Positions 26,126 to 33,620 of a DNA stretch of 64,000 nt are shown piece after piece. Numbering within the stretch: position 1 is the first letter of the stretch; every line of letters starts with the position of its first letter. The stretch comes from JACVRM01 sp036824245. GTDB lineage: Bacteria > Actinomycetota > Thermoleophilia > Gaiellales > Gaiellaceae. The DNA lies in the NCBI GenBank assembly GCA_036824245.1, contig DAITAO010000006.1, positions 1 through 64,000 of the forward strand, in the 5' to 3' direction. The position numbers were made by a program, and so were the translations under genes. The notes beneath the pieces were generated by a model. It did not search any database. It was not told where the DNA came from and saw only the letters and a list, made by a program, of their open reading frames with translations.

Positions 26126-26926
26126 ATGCCGCCGCTGCCAACCCGCCGCAAGTCGCGCCCGCGCCAGCAGCTCGAGGTGCTTATCAACTACCCGCTCGAC
26201 TGGCTCGAGGAGCGCTCGGGGATCGTCGGCGGCGTCAAGTATTTCCTCTTCCGCAAGGTGCCGGCCGACACGAACTGGTTCCACACGCTCGGCTCGGCGA
26301 CGCTGACGGCGTTCCTGGTCCAGGTGCTCACCGGCACGATCCTCGCCTTCTACTACAAGGCCGACGCGGACGCGGCCTACGAGTCGATCCAGTACATCAC
26401 CAACGACCTGACACTCGGCTGGCTCGTGCGCGGCATGCACCGCTGGGGCGCGAGCGTCTTCATCATCCTGATGTTCTTCCATATGGCGCGCGTCTTCCTG
26501 TTCGGCGCCTACAAGTACCCGCGCGAGCTGAACTGGATCATCGGCGTGCTGATCCTGGTGCTCGGCATGCTCGAGGGCTTCACGGGCTACCTGCTGCCCT
26601 GGGACCAGACCGCCTACTGGGCGACGGTCGTCGGCATCAACCTGAACGGGACCGCGCCCTTCGTCGGGGAGTTCCTCGCTCAGTTCTTACGTGGCGGCTC
26701 GGAGATCAACAGCGACACGCTGACGCGCTTCTACGCCATGCACATGCTGCTCATCCCCGGCGCGCTGTTCGCGCTGATCGGCTTCCATCTGTACCTCGTC
26801 GTGCGGCTCGGTGTCAGCTCGCCGCCGTGGTCGCCGGAGGCGGCCGGCGCCGAGCAGCCCGAGCCCGAGCCGTCCGGCCGCGCCGGACTCATCCAGCCGT
26901 CACCGCGCGGAGGGCTCAAGAAGTGA
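26126..26926 (+). CDS. qcrB: Cytochrome b (N-terminal, haem-binding) subunit of the bc complex
   Basis: A 266-aa cytochrome b6-type subunit with four transmembrane helices. The haem histidines are in GMHRWGASVFIILMFFHMARVF and YAMHMLLIPGALFALIGFHLYLV. Also present are the NWFHTLGSATLTAFLVQVLTG helix A start and the GYLLPWDQTAYW segment near the Qo site. The C-terminal cytochrome b half with the PEWY-like loop is encoded separately downstream, so cytochrome b is split as in b6f-like and actinobacterial complexes. A short Pro/Glu-rich tail ends the protein. It starts 14 nt after the Rieske gene. Confidence 0.93.
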   Translation: MPPLPTRRKSRPRQQLEVLINYPLDWLEERSGIVGGVKYFLFRKVPADTNWFHTLGSATLTAFLVQVLTGTILAFYYKADADAAYESIQYITNDLTLGWLVRGMHRWGASVFIILMFFHMARVFLFGAYKYPRELNWIIGVLILVLGMLEGFTGYLLPWDQTAYWATVVGINLNGTAPFVGEFLAQFLRGGSEINSDTLTRFYAMHMLLIPGALFALIGFHLYLVVRLGVSSPPWSPEAAGAEQPEPEPSGRAGLIQPSPRGGLKK

Positions 26927-26966
26927 GGTCGTTCACGACGCGCGTCAGCCGAAGGAGGCGAGCGGC

Positions 26967-27803
26967 GTGAGCCGGGCGCAGGACGAGCGGCGGGCGGAGT
27001 TCGAGCGCTACAAGCGCGACGTCAAGGAGCGCGGCAAGCCGTTCCACCCGTACGCGATGTTCCACGACACCGTCATGAGCCTGGTCGTCGTGAGCGTGAT
27101 CGTGGCGCTGGCTTGCGTCTGGTACTTCACCTCTGAGCAGCCGGCGGGCGAGGAGGGCTCGGGCTGGTTGGGGCCGCGTTATGCGGAGCCTGCAGATCCC
27201 GGCACGACGAGCTTCATCCCGCGACCCGACTGGTACTTCTACTTCCTCTTCTACCTGCTGCGGATCTTCGACCACCCGAACGCAGTCGTGCTCGGCACGA
27301 TCGGGGTGCCGACGATCCTGCTGGTGATCATGCTGGCGCTGCCCTTCCTCGACCGTCGCCGCGAACGGCGGTTACTGCGGCGACCGGTGGCGATCGTCGT
27401 CACGCTGCTGACGGCGAGCACGATGGGCGTCCTCACGTACAAGGGCGCAACGGTCCGCGAGTCGCTCGGCGTCGGCGAGGAGGTGGTCAACGAGTGGGTC
27501 CAGACCAACAACCTGCCTGACGAGGCGCGCGAGGGTGCGCTCATTTTCGCCGGGACCGGCTGCCTCCAGTGCCATACCTACCTCGGCACCGGCTCGGCGA
27601 ACGTGGGCGCTCCGGACCTGAGCGACATCGGCTCGCAGGAGGGCAAGGACGCTGCGTACTTCGCCCGCTATGTCGCCAACCCGCGCGACTTCGGAAACGA
27701 CGTGATGCCCCAGTACGGGGAGGAGTTCGGCGGCAGCCTCAACGACCAGCAGCTCCAGCAGATAGGAGCCTTCCTCGCCGCTTCCAAGGGCGAGGGCGGC
27801 TAG
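26967..27803 (+). CDS. Cytochrome b C-terminal half fused to cytochrome c
   Basis: A 278-aa fusion. Residues ~1-170 are subunit-IV-like: a helix (MSLVVVSVIVALACVWYF), the Qo-site loop RPDWYFYFLFYLLR (PDWY for PEWY), and two further helices. Residues ~175-278 are a mono-haem cytochrome c with C199-x2-C202-H203 (CLQCH) and a likely distal Met in NDVMPQYG. The GTG start has GAAGGAGG (26951-26958) 8 nt upstream. The complex would oxidise menaquinol and pass electrons to a terminal oxidase not in the window. Confidence 0.92.
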   Translation: MSRAQDERRAEFERYKRDVKERGKPFHPYAMFHDTVMSLVVVSVIVALACVWYFTSEQPAGEEGSGWLGPRYAEPADPGTTSFIPRPDWYFYFLFYLLRIFDHPNAVVLGTIGVPTILLVIMLALPFLDRRRERRLLRRPVAIVVTLLTASTMGVLTYKGATVRESLGVGEEVVNEWVQTNNLPDEAREGALIFAGTGCLQCHTYLGTGSANVGAPDLSDIGSQEGKDAAYFARYVANPRDFGNDVMPQYGEEFGGSLNDQQLQQIGAFLAASKGEGG

Positions 27804-27815
27804 CGGGCGCGCGCC

Positions 27816-28403
27816 GTGCGCGTCTTCCTCGGCATCACGGGCGGCTCGGGCGCGCCCTATGCGGCGCGTCTCGTACACGCGCTGGCGGCGGCGGACTGCG
27901 AGATCGGCGTGAGCGCGTCGGACGCAGGCATCCAGGTGCTCGCCACCGAGCTGTACGGGGACGCCCGGCTGCCCCGCGACGAGACGCTGGCCCGCTTTAT
28001 CGAGCCGGCCGAGGGAGCCGCGACCGTCTACGACCCGCATGACTACGGAGCGCCGTATGCCAGCGGCTCTGCGCGCGTGCACGGCTATGTGGTCTGTCCC
28101 TGCTCGATGGCGACTGCCGGGACGCTTGCCTCGGGCGGCGAGGCGAATCTGATCCACCGCGCGGCGAACGTGGCGCTCAAGGAGGATCGCCGGCTCGTGC
28201 TGGTCCCGCGCGAGACGCCGCTCTCGACGATCCACCTGGAGAATCTGCTGCGGGTGCGCCGCGCAGGCGCCGTGATTCTGTTTGCGGCACCGGGCTTCTA
28301 CCACGGCGCCGAGTCCGTGGATCAGCTCGTCGACTTCATCGTGGCGCGCTGCCTCGACCAGCTAGGTATCGAGCAGGCCCTCGTACGGGAGTGGGGATCG
28401 TGA
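27816..28403 (+). CDS. ubiX: UbiX-family flavin prenyltransferase
   Basis: A 195-aa flavoprotein that attaches a dimethylallyl group to FMN to make prenyl-FMN for UbiD. Motifs: VFLGITGGSGAPYAARL, the conserved VVCPCSMATAGTLASGGEANLIHRAA and LVLVPRETPLSTIHLENLL. It starts 12 nt after the cytochrome bc gene and ends in a GTGA overlap with the methyltransferase. The UbiD partner lies upstream of the Rieske gene, so the decarboxylase pair flanks the bc complex. Confidence 0.94.
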   Translation: MRVFLGITGGSGAPYAARLVHALAAADCEIGVSASDAGIQVLATELYGDARLPRDETLARFIEPAEGAATVYDPHDYGAPYASGSARVHGYVVCPCSMATAGTLASGGEANLIHRAANVALKEDRRLVLVPRETPLSTIHLENLLRVRRAGAVILFAAPGFYHGAESVDQLVDFIVARCLDQLGIEQALVREWGS

Positions 28404-29110
28404 GCTCCGCCACCGGCTCCGAGCCCGGGACGATCGCGACTGGCACACTCGCGCCCGCGGACGTCCGGTCGATGTTCGACCGCATCGCGCCGGTCTACGA
28501 CGTGATGAACCGGCTGATGACCGCCGGCCTCGACCGCCGCTGGCGGCGGGAGACCGCGTGGGCGGTGGTTCGACCGGGCGACCAGGTGCTCGACGCGTGC
28601 TGTGGCACGGGCGATCTCGCTCTCGCCGACGCGGCTGTAGGCGGCGACGTGACCGGGCTCGATTTCTCGGCGCGCATGCTCGCACGTGCCGGGCGGAAGT
28701 CTGCCGCCATCGAGTGGATGCAGGGCGATGCGCTCGACCTGCCGTTCGGCGACGGCACGTTCGACGCCGCGACAGTCGGCTTCGGCGTCCGCAACCTGGC
28801 CGACCTGGAAGACGGTCTGCGCGAGCTGCACCGCGTCCTTCGCACGGGCGGGCGCCTGGGCGTGCTCGAGATCACACAGCCGCAGGGAAGGCTGAGGCCC
28901 TTCTTCCGGCTCTGGTTCGACCGTGTCGTGCCGGCCGCCGGCCGTGTCCTCCCCGGCGGACAGGCGTACTCGTACCTGCCCGCCAGCGTCCGGCGCTTTC
29001 CAGGGCCCGACGACCTCGCAGAGGTGATTGCGAGCGCCGGGTTCGCCCACGTTCGCTACCGGCTGTTCGCCGGCGGCATCGTGGCGCTGCACACCGCGGT
29101 GGCCGCATGA
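28400..29110 (+). CDS. menG: Demethylmenaquinone methyltransferase (UbiE/MenG)
   Basis: A 236-aa SAM methyltransferase for the last step of menaquinone synthesis. It shows VRSMFDRIAPVYDVMNRLMTAGLDRRWRRE, SAM motif VLDACCGTGDLALADA, DALDLPFGDGTFDAATVGFGVRNLADLEDGLRE and GGQAYSYLPASVRRFP, all standard in UbiE/MenG. The GTG at 28400 overlaps the ubiX stop; an alternative GTG at 28391 would add three residues. The stop overlaps the prenyl synthase ATG (ATGA). Confidence 0.94.
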   Translation: MSSATGSEPGTIATGTLAPADVRSMFDRIAPVYDVMNRLMTAGLDRRWRRETAWAVVRPGDQVLDACCGTGDLALADAAVGGDVTGLDFSARMLARAGRKSAAIEWMQGDALDLPFGDGTFDAATVGFGVRNLADLEDGLRELHRVLRTGGRLGVLEITQPQGRLRPFFRLWFDRVVPAAGRVLPGGQAYSYLPASVRRFPGPDDLAEVIASAGFAHVRYRLFAGGIVALHTAVAA

Positions 29111-30018
29111 CAGCGGTGGCCGAGATCCTTGCTGCACCCGGGCTGCGCGAGTACCTGGACGAGCTCGAGGAGCGGCTGGAGCAGGCGGTCGATCGAGACG
29201 GAGGCGTCGTCTCCGAGGTCGGCGCCGAGGCCCTGGCGGCCGGCGGCAAGCGCCTGCGCCCCCTGCTCGTCTTTCTGACCGCTCCCCGCGGCGGGGAGCC
29301 GAACGTCGCCGCCGGGGTTGCCGTGGAGCTCGTGCACATGGCGAGCCTCGTCCACGACGATCTCATCGACGGCGCGGAGTTCCGTCGTGGCCGCGCGGCC
29401 GCCTGGTGGCGGTACGGGCCGGCCGCCGCACTCGCCTCGGGCGACTACCTGTTCGCACGCGCATTTGCCGAGCTGGCGGGCACGGGAGACGAGCACGCGG
29501 TCGCGGTGCTCGCCGACGCCTGTCTCTGCCTCGCGCGTGGCGAAGCCATGCAGCGCACCCAGGCCCGCGACCCGAAAACCCGCGTCGAGGAGTACCTCGA
29601 GCGCTGCTCGCTGAAGACCGGGAAGCTGTTCGAGGCGGCGTGCGCGCTCGGCGGCGGCGGACGCCGTCTGGCCCGCTTCGGGCTCGCCCTCGGAGTCGCC
29701 TTCCAGATCGCCGACGACATCCTGGACTGCACCGGCGACGCCCTCGAGACAGGCAAGGTGGGCGGCACCGACTTGCGAGAAGGCACTCCCACGCTCCCGC
29801 TCCTGCTCGCCGCGCGCCGTGACGACGTCGTTCGGCAGGCGCTGATAGGCGGCCCGCTGGACGGCGCACTCGTCCGCGTGGCGGAGACCGGAGCGCTCGA
29901 ACGCTCCCGCCGCCTGGCCGACCGTTTCGCGCAGCGTGCCCGGCGCGAGCTGGACGGCGGCGCGCACCGCGACGAGCTCGAGGCGCTGACCCACGCGGTC
30001 GTGAACAGGAGCCGCTGA
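29107..30018 (+). CDS. Trans-polyprenyl diphosphate synthase (menaquinone side chain)
   Basis: A 303-aa all-helical prenyltransferase extending isoprenoid chains for menaquinone. Both aspartate-rich regions are present: first VHDDLIDGAEFRRGR (DDxxD), second FQIADDILDCTGD. GGKRLRPLLVFL and GEAMQRTQARD are also typical. Chain length cannot be read from sequence by eye. It is coupled by 4 bp to menG and by 1 bp to mqnE. No UbiA-type prenyltransferase to attach the chain is found in the window. Confidence 0.93.
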   Translation: MTAVAEILAAPGLREYLDELEERLEQAVDRDGGVVSEVGAEALAAGGKRLRPLLVFLTAPRGGEPNVAAGVAVELVHMASLVHDDLIDGAEFRRGRAAAWWRYGPAAALASGDYLFARAFAELAGTGDEHAVAVLADACLCLARGEAMQRTQARDPKTRVEEYLERCSLKTGKLFEAACALGGGGRRLARFGLALGVAFQIADDILDCTGDALETGKVGGTDLREGTPTLPLLLAARRDDVVRQALIGGPLDGALVRVAETGALERSRRLADRFAQRARRELDGGAHRDELEALTHAVVNRSR

Positions 30019-31124
30019 TGGTGGTGCTCGACAGGAGCGCGCTGCTCGACCCAGTCCGAGAGAAGGTGGAGGCGGGCGAGCGGCTCGACTTCGACGACGG
30101 CCTGGCGCTCCTCGAGTCTGACGACCTGCTCGGCGTCGGGGAGCTCGCCGACCTGGCGCGCCGCATGCGCGGCGGCGGTGACGAGGTCTACTTCGTACAG
30201 AACCTGTACCTGAACCAGACGAACGTGTGCCGCGTGAAGTGCAAGTTCTGCGCGTTCGCCGTCACGCGCAGGCAAGAGGATGCGTACACGCACACGCCGG
30301 AGGAGCTGGTGGAGGACGCGCTGCGCCAGCGGGAGCTGACCGGCTTCACCGAGATCCACATGGTGGGCGGCGAGAGCCCGCACGTCACGTTCGACTACTA
30401 CGTCGAGATCGTCCGGCAGCTGCACGAAGCGCTTCCCGACGTGCATCTCAAGCTCTTCACGGCCAGCGAGATCCACCACATGACGACGCTGTCAGGTTTG
30501 ACACACGAGGAGGTGCTGCGCACGCTGCGCGACGCGGGGCTCGGCTCGCTGCCGGGCGGCGGCGCGGAGGTGTTCGCCGAGCGTGTGCGCCGGCTCGTCG
30601 CTCCCGGGAAGGAGTCGCCCGAGCTCTGGCTCGAGACACACCGCACCGCGCATGCGCTCGGCATTCCCACGCACTGCACGATCCTTTACGGGCATGTCGA
30701 GACCTATGAGGAACGTGTCGAGCACCTGCTGCGGCTGCGCGACCTGCAGGACGAGACGGGGGGCTTCCTCGCCTTCATCCCGCTGGCGTTCCACCCGGAG
30801 AACACCGTGTTCGAGCGGCGCGGGTGGACGCACACCTTCGGGTCGGAGGATCTGAAGATGATCGCCGTCTCGAGGCTGGTGCTGGACAACGTCCCGCACG
30901 TGAAGGCCTACTGGATCATGATGGGCCTGCCGCTCGCCCAGGTCGCGCTCCACGTCGGCGCCGACGACGTGCAGGGTACGGTCGTGCGCGAGGAGATCTT
31001 CCATGCTGCTGGCGCGCGCACCGAGACCGAGCAGAAGGTCGAGGAGCTCGTCCGCGTCGTACGTGCGGCAGGGCGCGTGCCGGTGCAGCGCGACACGCTC
31101 TACAACGAGCTCAGGCGGTGGTAG
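30018..31124 (+). CDS. mqnE: Aminofutalosine synthase
   Basis: A 368-aa radical SAM enzyme of futalosine menaquinone synthesis. It joins 3-[(1-carboxyvinyl)oxy]benzoate with SAM to form aminofutalosine. The cluster-binding motif is C71-x3-C75-x2-C78 (CRVKCKFC). GGESPHVTFDYYVEIVRQLHE, GLGSLPGGGAEVF and YGHVETYEERVEHLLRLRDLQDETGGF are family marks. The ATG shares one base with the preceding stop. Its partners mqnA and mqnC follow after a VOC gene; mqnB and mqnD are not in the window. Confidence 0.95.
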   Translation: MVVLDRSALLDPVREKVEAGERLDFDDGLALLESDDLLGVGELADLARRMRGGGDEVYFVQNLYLNQTNVCRVKCKFCAFAVTRRQEDAYTHTPEELVEDALRQRELTGFTEIHMVGGESPHVTFDYYVEIVRQLHEALPDVHLKLFTASEIHHMTTLSGLTHEEVLRTLRDAGLGSLPGGGAEVFAERVRRLVAPGKESPELWLETHRTAHALGIPTHCTILYGHVETYEERVEHLLRLRDLQDETGGFLAFIPLAFHPENTVFERRGWTHTFGSEDLKMIAVSRLVLDNVPHVKAYWIMMGLPLAQVALHVGADDVQGTVVREEIFHAAGARTETEQKVEELVRVVRAAGRVPVQRDTLYNELRRW

Positions 31125-31220
31125 GCCGGCCGATGTTGCAGATCCGGCACAGACGGTCACACACCCGTGCGCTTCCCGGCGCTAGGCTCGCGCCGAGTAG
31201 GGGGGCGGGACGGGACCCGC

Positions 31221-31244
31221 AGTTACACGCGCACGCGTGTGACT
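31221..31244. promoter_or_regulatory. Inverted repeat before the VOC gene
   Basis: AGTTACACGCG (31221-31231) and CGCGTGTGACT (31234-31244) pair at 10 of 11 positions across a 2-nt loop, 16 nt before the next ATG. The 136-nt gap after mqnE otherwise holds only a TAGGCT-like box. It may be an operator or an mqnE terminator. Confidence 0.4.
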
Positions 31245-31260
31245 CCTACTCGTCTGCGCC

Positions 31261-31665
31261 ATGAGCCGTCTCGACCAGACCATCCCCGCCATGCCGGTTC
31301 GAGATGCTGCGGCCGCGGTTGACTTCTACCGCGACCGGCTCGGCTTCGAGGTACTGCACCACGACGGCGGCTTTGCCGTCCTGGGCCGCGACGAGGCCGT
31401 CGTGCACCTCTGGGAGGCGAGCGACGAGAGCTGGCGGGAGCGGGGCTCACTCGAGCGGCCCGTGCGCTCCGGCGCCGAGTCGTTCATCGCGGGGACGGCG
31501 AGCTTCCGCGTCCGGGTTCAGGGCGTGAACGAGCTTCGGCGTGCCGACGTACTCCATCGCGTGTCGAAGGACGGCGTCTCCGACACCGACTTCGGGACGC
31601 GAGAGTTCGCGACGGTCGACCTCGACGGCAATCTGGTCTCCTTCTTCCAGTGGGTATCCGAGTGA
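31261..31665 (+). CDS. VOC-superfamily protein (glyoxalase/bleomycin-resistance type)
   Basis: A 134-aa vicinal-oxygen-chelate protein. Paired beta-alpha-beta-beta-beta modules are visible: AMPVRDAAAAVDFYRDRLGFEVLHHDGGFAVLGRDEAVVHLWEA and the second half ending TREFATVDLDGNLVSFFQW. This resembles bleomycin-binding proteins, which act as dimers without metal catalysis. It lies within the menaquinone operon, coupled to mqnA by GTGA. A detoxification or small-molecule binding role is possible; a direct role in menaquinone synthesis is not established. Confidence 0.85.
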   Translation: MSRLDQTIPAMPVRDAAAAVDFYRDRLGFEVLHHDGGFAVLGRDEAVVHLWEASDESWRERGSLERPVRSGAESFIAGTASFRVRVQGVNELRRADVLHRVSKDGVSDTDFGTREFATVDLDGNLVSFFQWVSE

Positions 31666-32423
31666 TTCGCCTTGGTCGCATCTCGTACCTCAACATGGCG
31701 CCGGTCTTCTACGGGCTGGAGGCGGACGTCGAGCAGGTTTCCGGCGTGCCGACCGAGCTCAACCGGCTACTCCTCGACGGCCAGATCGATCTGGCGCCGA
31801 TCTCGTCCATCGCGTGGGCCCGCAATGCGGCCGGCCTGGTACTCCTGCGGCGGCTCTGCGTGTCATCCGAGGGCGCGGTCGGCTCCATCCAGCTCGTCAC
31901 GCCGAACCCGCTCGCCGAGGTGCGCACGCTGGCCGTGACGCCGGAAAGTGCCACATCCGTGGTGCTGACGCGCATCCTGCTTCCGCGTGCCGAGCACGTG
32001 CCGCTCGGCGAGGAAGCCGACGCCCGGCTGCTGATCGGTGACGCGGCGCTGCGCAGCGCGTTCGAGGATCCGACGCCGCATTACGACCTGGGGCGGTTGT
32101 GGCTGGAACGCACCGGGCTGCCGATGGTCTTCGCGGTCTGGGCCTGCGCTGATCCGCCGCCGGCCGCGCTGGCGACGCTCGAGGACGCGCTCGTCGACTC
32201 GGTCAAGCGCGCGCGGCGCGATCCCGAGCGGCTGGCGCGAGAGGCGAGTGCCGAGTACGGCTACCCCGCCGGCTGGATCGCACGCTACTTCGAGCAGCTG
32301 CGCTACAGCTTTGGGCGGCGCGAGCGCATGGGCTTGCAGCGCTTCCTGGAGCTTGCGCGTGACGCCGGCGAGCTCGACGAGCTGCCCGAGCTCCGCTTCG
32401 CCGGCCACGAGGTGACCGCATGA
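31662..32423 (+). CDS. mqnA: Chorismate dehydratase
   Basis: A 253-aa enzyme with a periplasmic-binding-protein-like fold that dehydrates chorismate to 3-[(1-carboxyvinyl)oxy]benzoate, the first futalosine-pathway step. Family features: VIRLGRISYLNMAPVFYGL, GVPTELNRLLLDGQIDLAPISSIAWAR, SEGAVGSIQLVT and FAVWAC. The GTG at 31662 overlaps the VOC stop and gives the family's short N-terminus. The stop overlaps the mqnC ATG. Confidence 0.93.
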   Translation: MIRLGRISYLNMAPVFYGLEADVEQVSGVPTELNRLLLDGQIDLAPISSIAWARNAAGLVLLRRLCVSSEGAVGSIQLVTPNPLAEVRTLAVTPESATSVVLTRILLPRAEHVPLGEEADARLLIGDAALRSAFEDPTPHYDLGRLWLERTGLPMVFAVWACADPPPAALATLEDALVDSVKRARRDPERLAREASAEYGYPAGWIARYFEQLRYSFGRRERMGLQRFLELARDAGELDELPELRFAGHEVTA

Positions 32424-33553
32424 CCGTCACGGACACGTCCCGGGGACAGTCCCTCGGACCTGCCGGGAACGGCCGTGTCCGGTTGATCCTCGACAAGGCG
32501 CGCGCCGGAGAGCGCATCGACGACTCGGAGGCGCTCGCACTGCTTCAGTCACGCGATCTCGTCGCGGTCGGCCGGGTTGCCGAGCAGCTGCGCGGGCGAC
32601 ACACCGACCCGGCCAAGATCACATTCATCATCGACCGCAACGTCAACTACACCAACGTCTGTTACACCGACTGCGACTTCTGCGCCTTCTACCGGCGGCC
32701 CGGCGACCGCCGGGAGGCCTACCTGCTGCCCAAGCCGGTCATCTTCAAAAAGATCGAGGAGACGCTCGCCATCGGCGGCACCGGCGTGCTCATGCAGGGT
32801 GGCCATCACCCCGATCTCGGCATCGACTACTACGAGGATCTCTTCGGCTCCATCAAGGCGCGCTACCGGTGTCACCTGCACGCGCTCTCGCCGCCCGAGG
32901 TCGAGCACATCGCGCGACGCTCTCGGCTCACTATTCCGCAGACTCTCACGCGCCTCCGCGACGCCGGCCTCGACTCGCTCCCGGGCGGCGGGGCCGAGAT
33001 CCTGGTCGACCGCGTGCGGCAGATCGTCGCCCCGAAGAAGACCACAACCGCAGCGTGGCTGAACGTGATGCGCCACGCGCAGCGCCTCGGCATGTCGACG
33101 ACCGCGACGATGATGTACGGCCATGTGGAGACCGTCGACGAGCGGGTCGAGCACATGCGCCGCATCCGCGAGCTCCAGGACGAGACGCACGGCTTCCGAT
33201 CCTTTACCTCGTGGACGTTCCAGTCCCACGGCAACCGCCTGGCCGCCCGCGTCCCCCGCGAGACGATGCCGACCTCGTTCGACTACCTCCTGACCCAGGC
33301 GGTCAGCCGCATCTACCTGGACAACATCGACCACATCCAGTCCTCGTGGGTCACGCAGGGGATGAAGATCGGCCAGGTAGCGCTCCGGTTCGGCGCCGAC
33401 GACCTGGGCTCGGTGATGATCGAGGAGAACGTCGTCTCGGCAGCCGGGACCACACACCGCTCCACGACTGAGGAGTTCGTGCGAGCCATCCGGGCACTCG
33501 GCAAGACGCCCGTCCAGCGCGACACGCTCTACCGCGAAGTCAAAGTCTGGTAG
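32420..33553 (+). CDS. mqnC: Cyclic dehypoxanthine futalosine synthase
   Basis: A 377-aa radical SAM enzyme that cyclises dehypoxanthine futalosine. Cluster cysteines are C81, C85 and C88 (CYTDCDFC). Other marks are GGTGVLMQGGHHPDLGIDYYEDLF, HALSPPEVEHIA, GLDSLPGGGAEILVDRVR and TSWTFQ. The first ~17 residues (TVTDTSRGQSLGPAGNG) are encoded by a dispersed palindromic repeat and do not look native; the core begins around GRVRLILDKARAGERI. It overlaps mqnA by ATGA and ends the visible menaquinone cluster. Confidence 0.95.
   Translation: MTVTDTSRGQSLGPAGNGRVRLILDKARAGERIDDSEALALLQSRDLVAVGRVAEQLRGRHTDPAKITFIIDRNVNYTNVCYTDCDFCAFYRRPGDRREAYLLPKPVIFKKIEETLAIGGTGVLMQGGHHPDLGIDYYEDLFGSIKARYRCHLHALSPPEVEHIARRSRLTIPQTLTRLRDAGLDSLPGGGAEILVDRVRQIVAPKKTTTAAWLNVMRHAQRLGMSTTATMMYGHVETVDERVEHMRRIRELQDETHGFRSFTSWTFQSHGNRLAARVPRETMPTSFDYLLTQAVSRIYLDNIDHIQSSWVTQGMKIGQVALRFGADDLGSVMIEENVVSAAGTTHRSTTEEFVRAIRALGKTPVQRDTLYREVKVW
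32431..32453. repeat. GGGAC-A-GTCCC repeat in the 5' codons of mqnC
   Basis: GGACACGTCC (32431-32440) is followed by the palindrome GGGACAGTCCC (32443-32453). The same combination occurs just after mqnC (33556-33592) and twice between cysC and sat, so it is a dispersed element here used as coding sequence. Confidence 0.6.
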
Positions 33554-33555
33554 AG

Positions 33556-33592
33556 ACACGTCGCAGGGACTGTCCCCGCAGGGGACTGTCCC
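33556..33592. repeat. Double GGGACTGTCCC repeat after mqnC
   Basis: Two direct copies of the palindrome GGGACTGTCCC (33567-33577, 33582-33592) overlap a GTCCCC-GCA-GGGGAC hairpin (33572-33586) and follow a GACACGTC box. They lie 3-39 nt after the mqnC stop and could terminate the operon transcript. Confidence 0.6.
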
Positions 33593-33620
33593 GTCCGCGC
33601 CGCTAACCTGGCCGCGGGTC

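Noticed and set aside
23956..26141. Large minus-strand open frames opposite ubiD and the Rieske gene
   Set aside because: Both plus-strand genes are certain from their motifs. The antisense frames have shadow-like composition (His, Val, Arg and Asp rich) and no family features.
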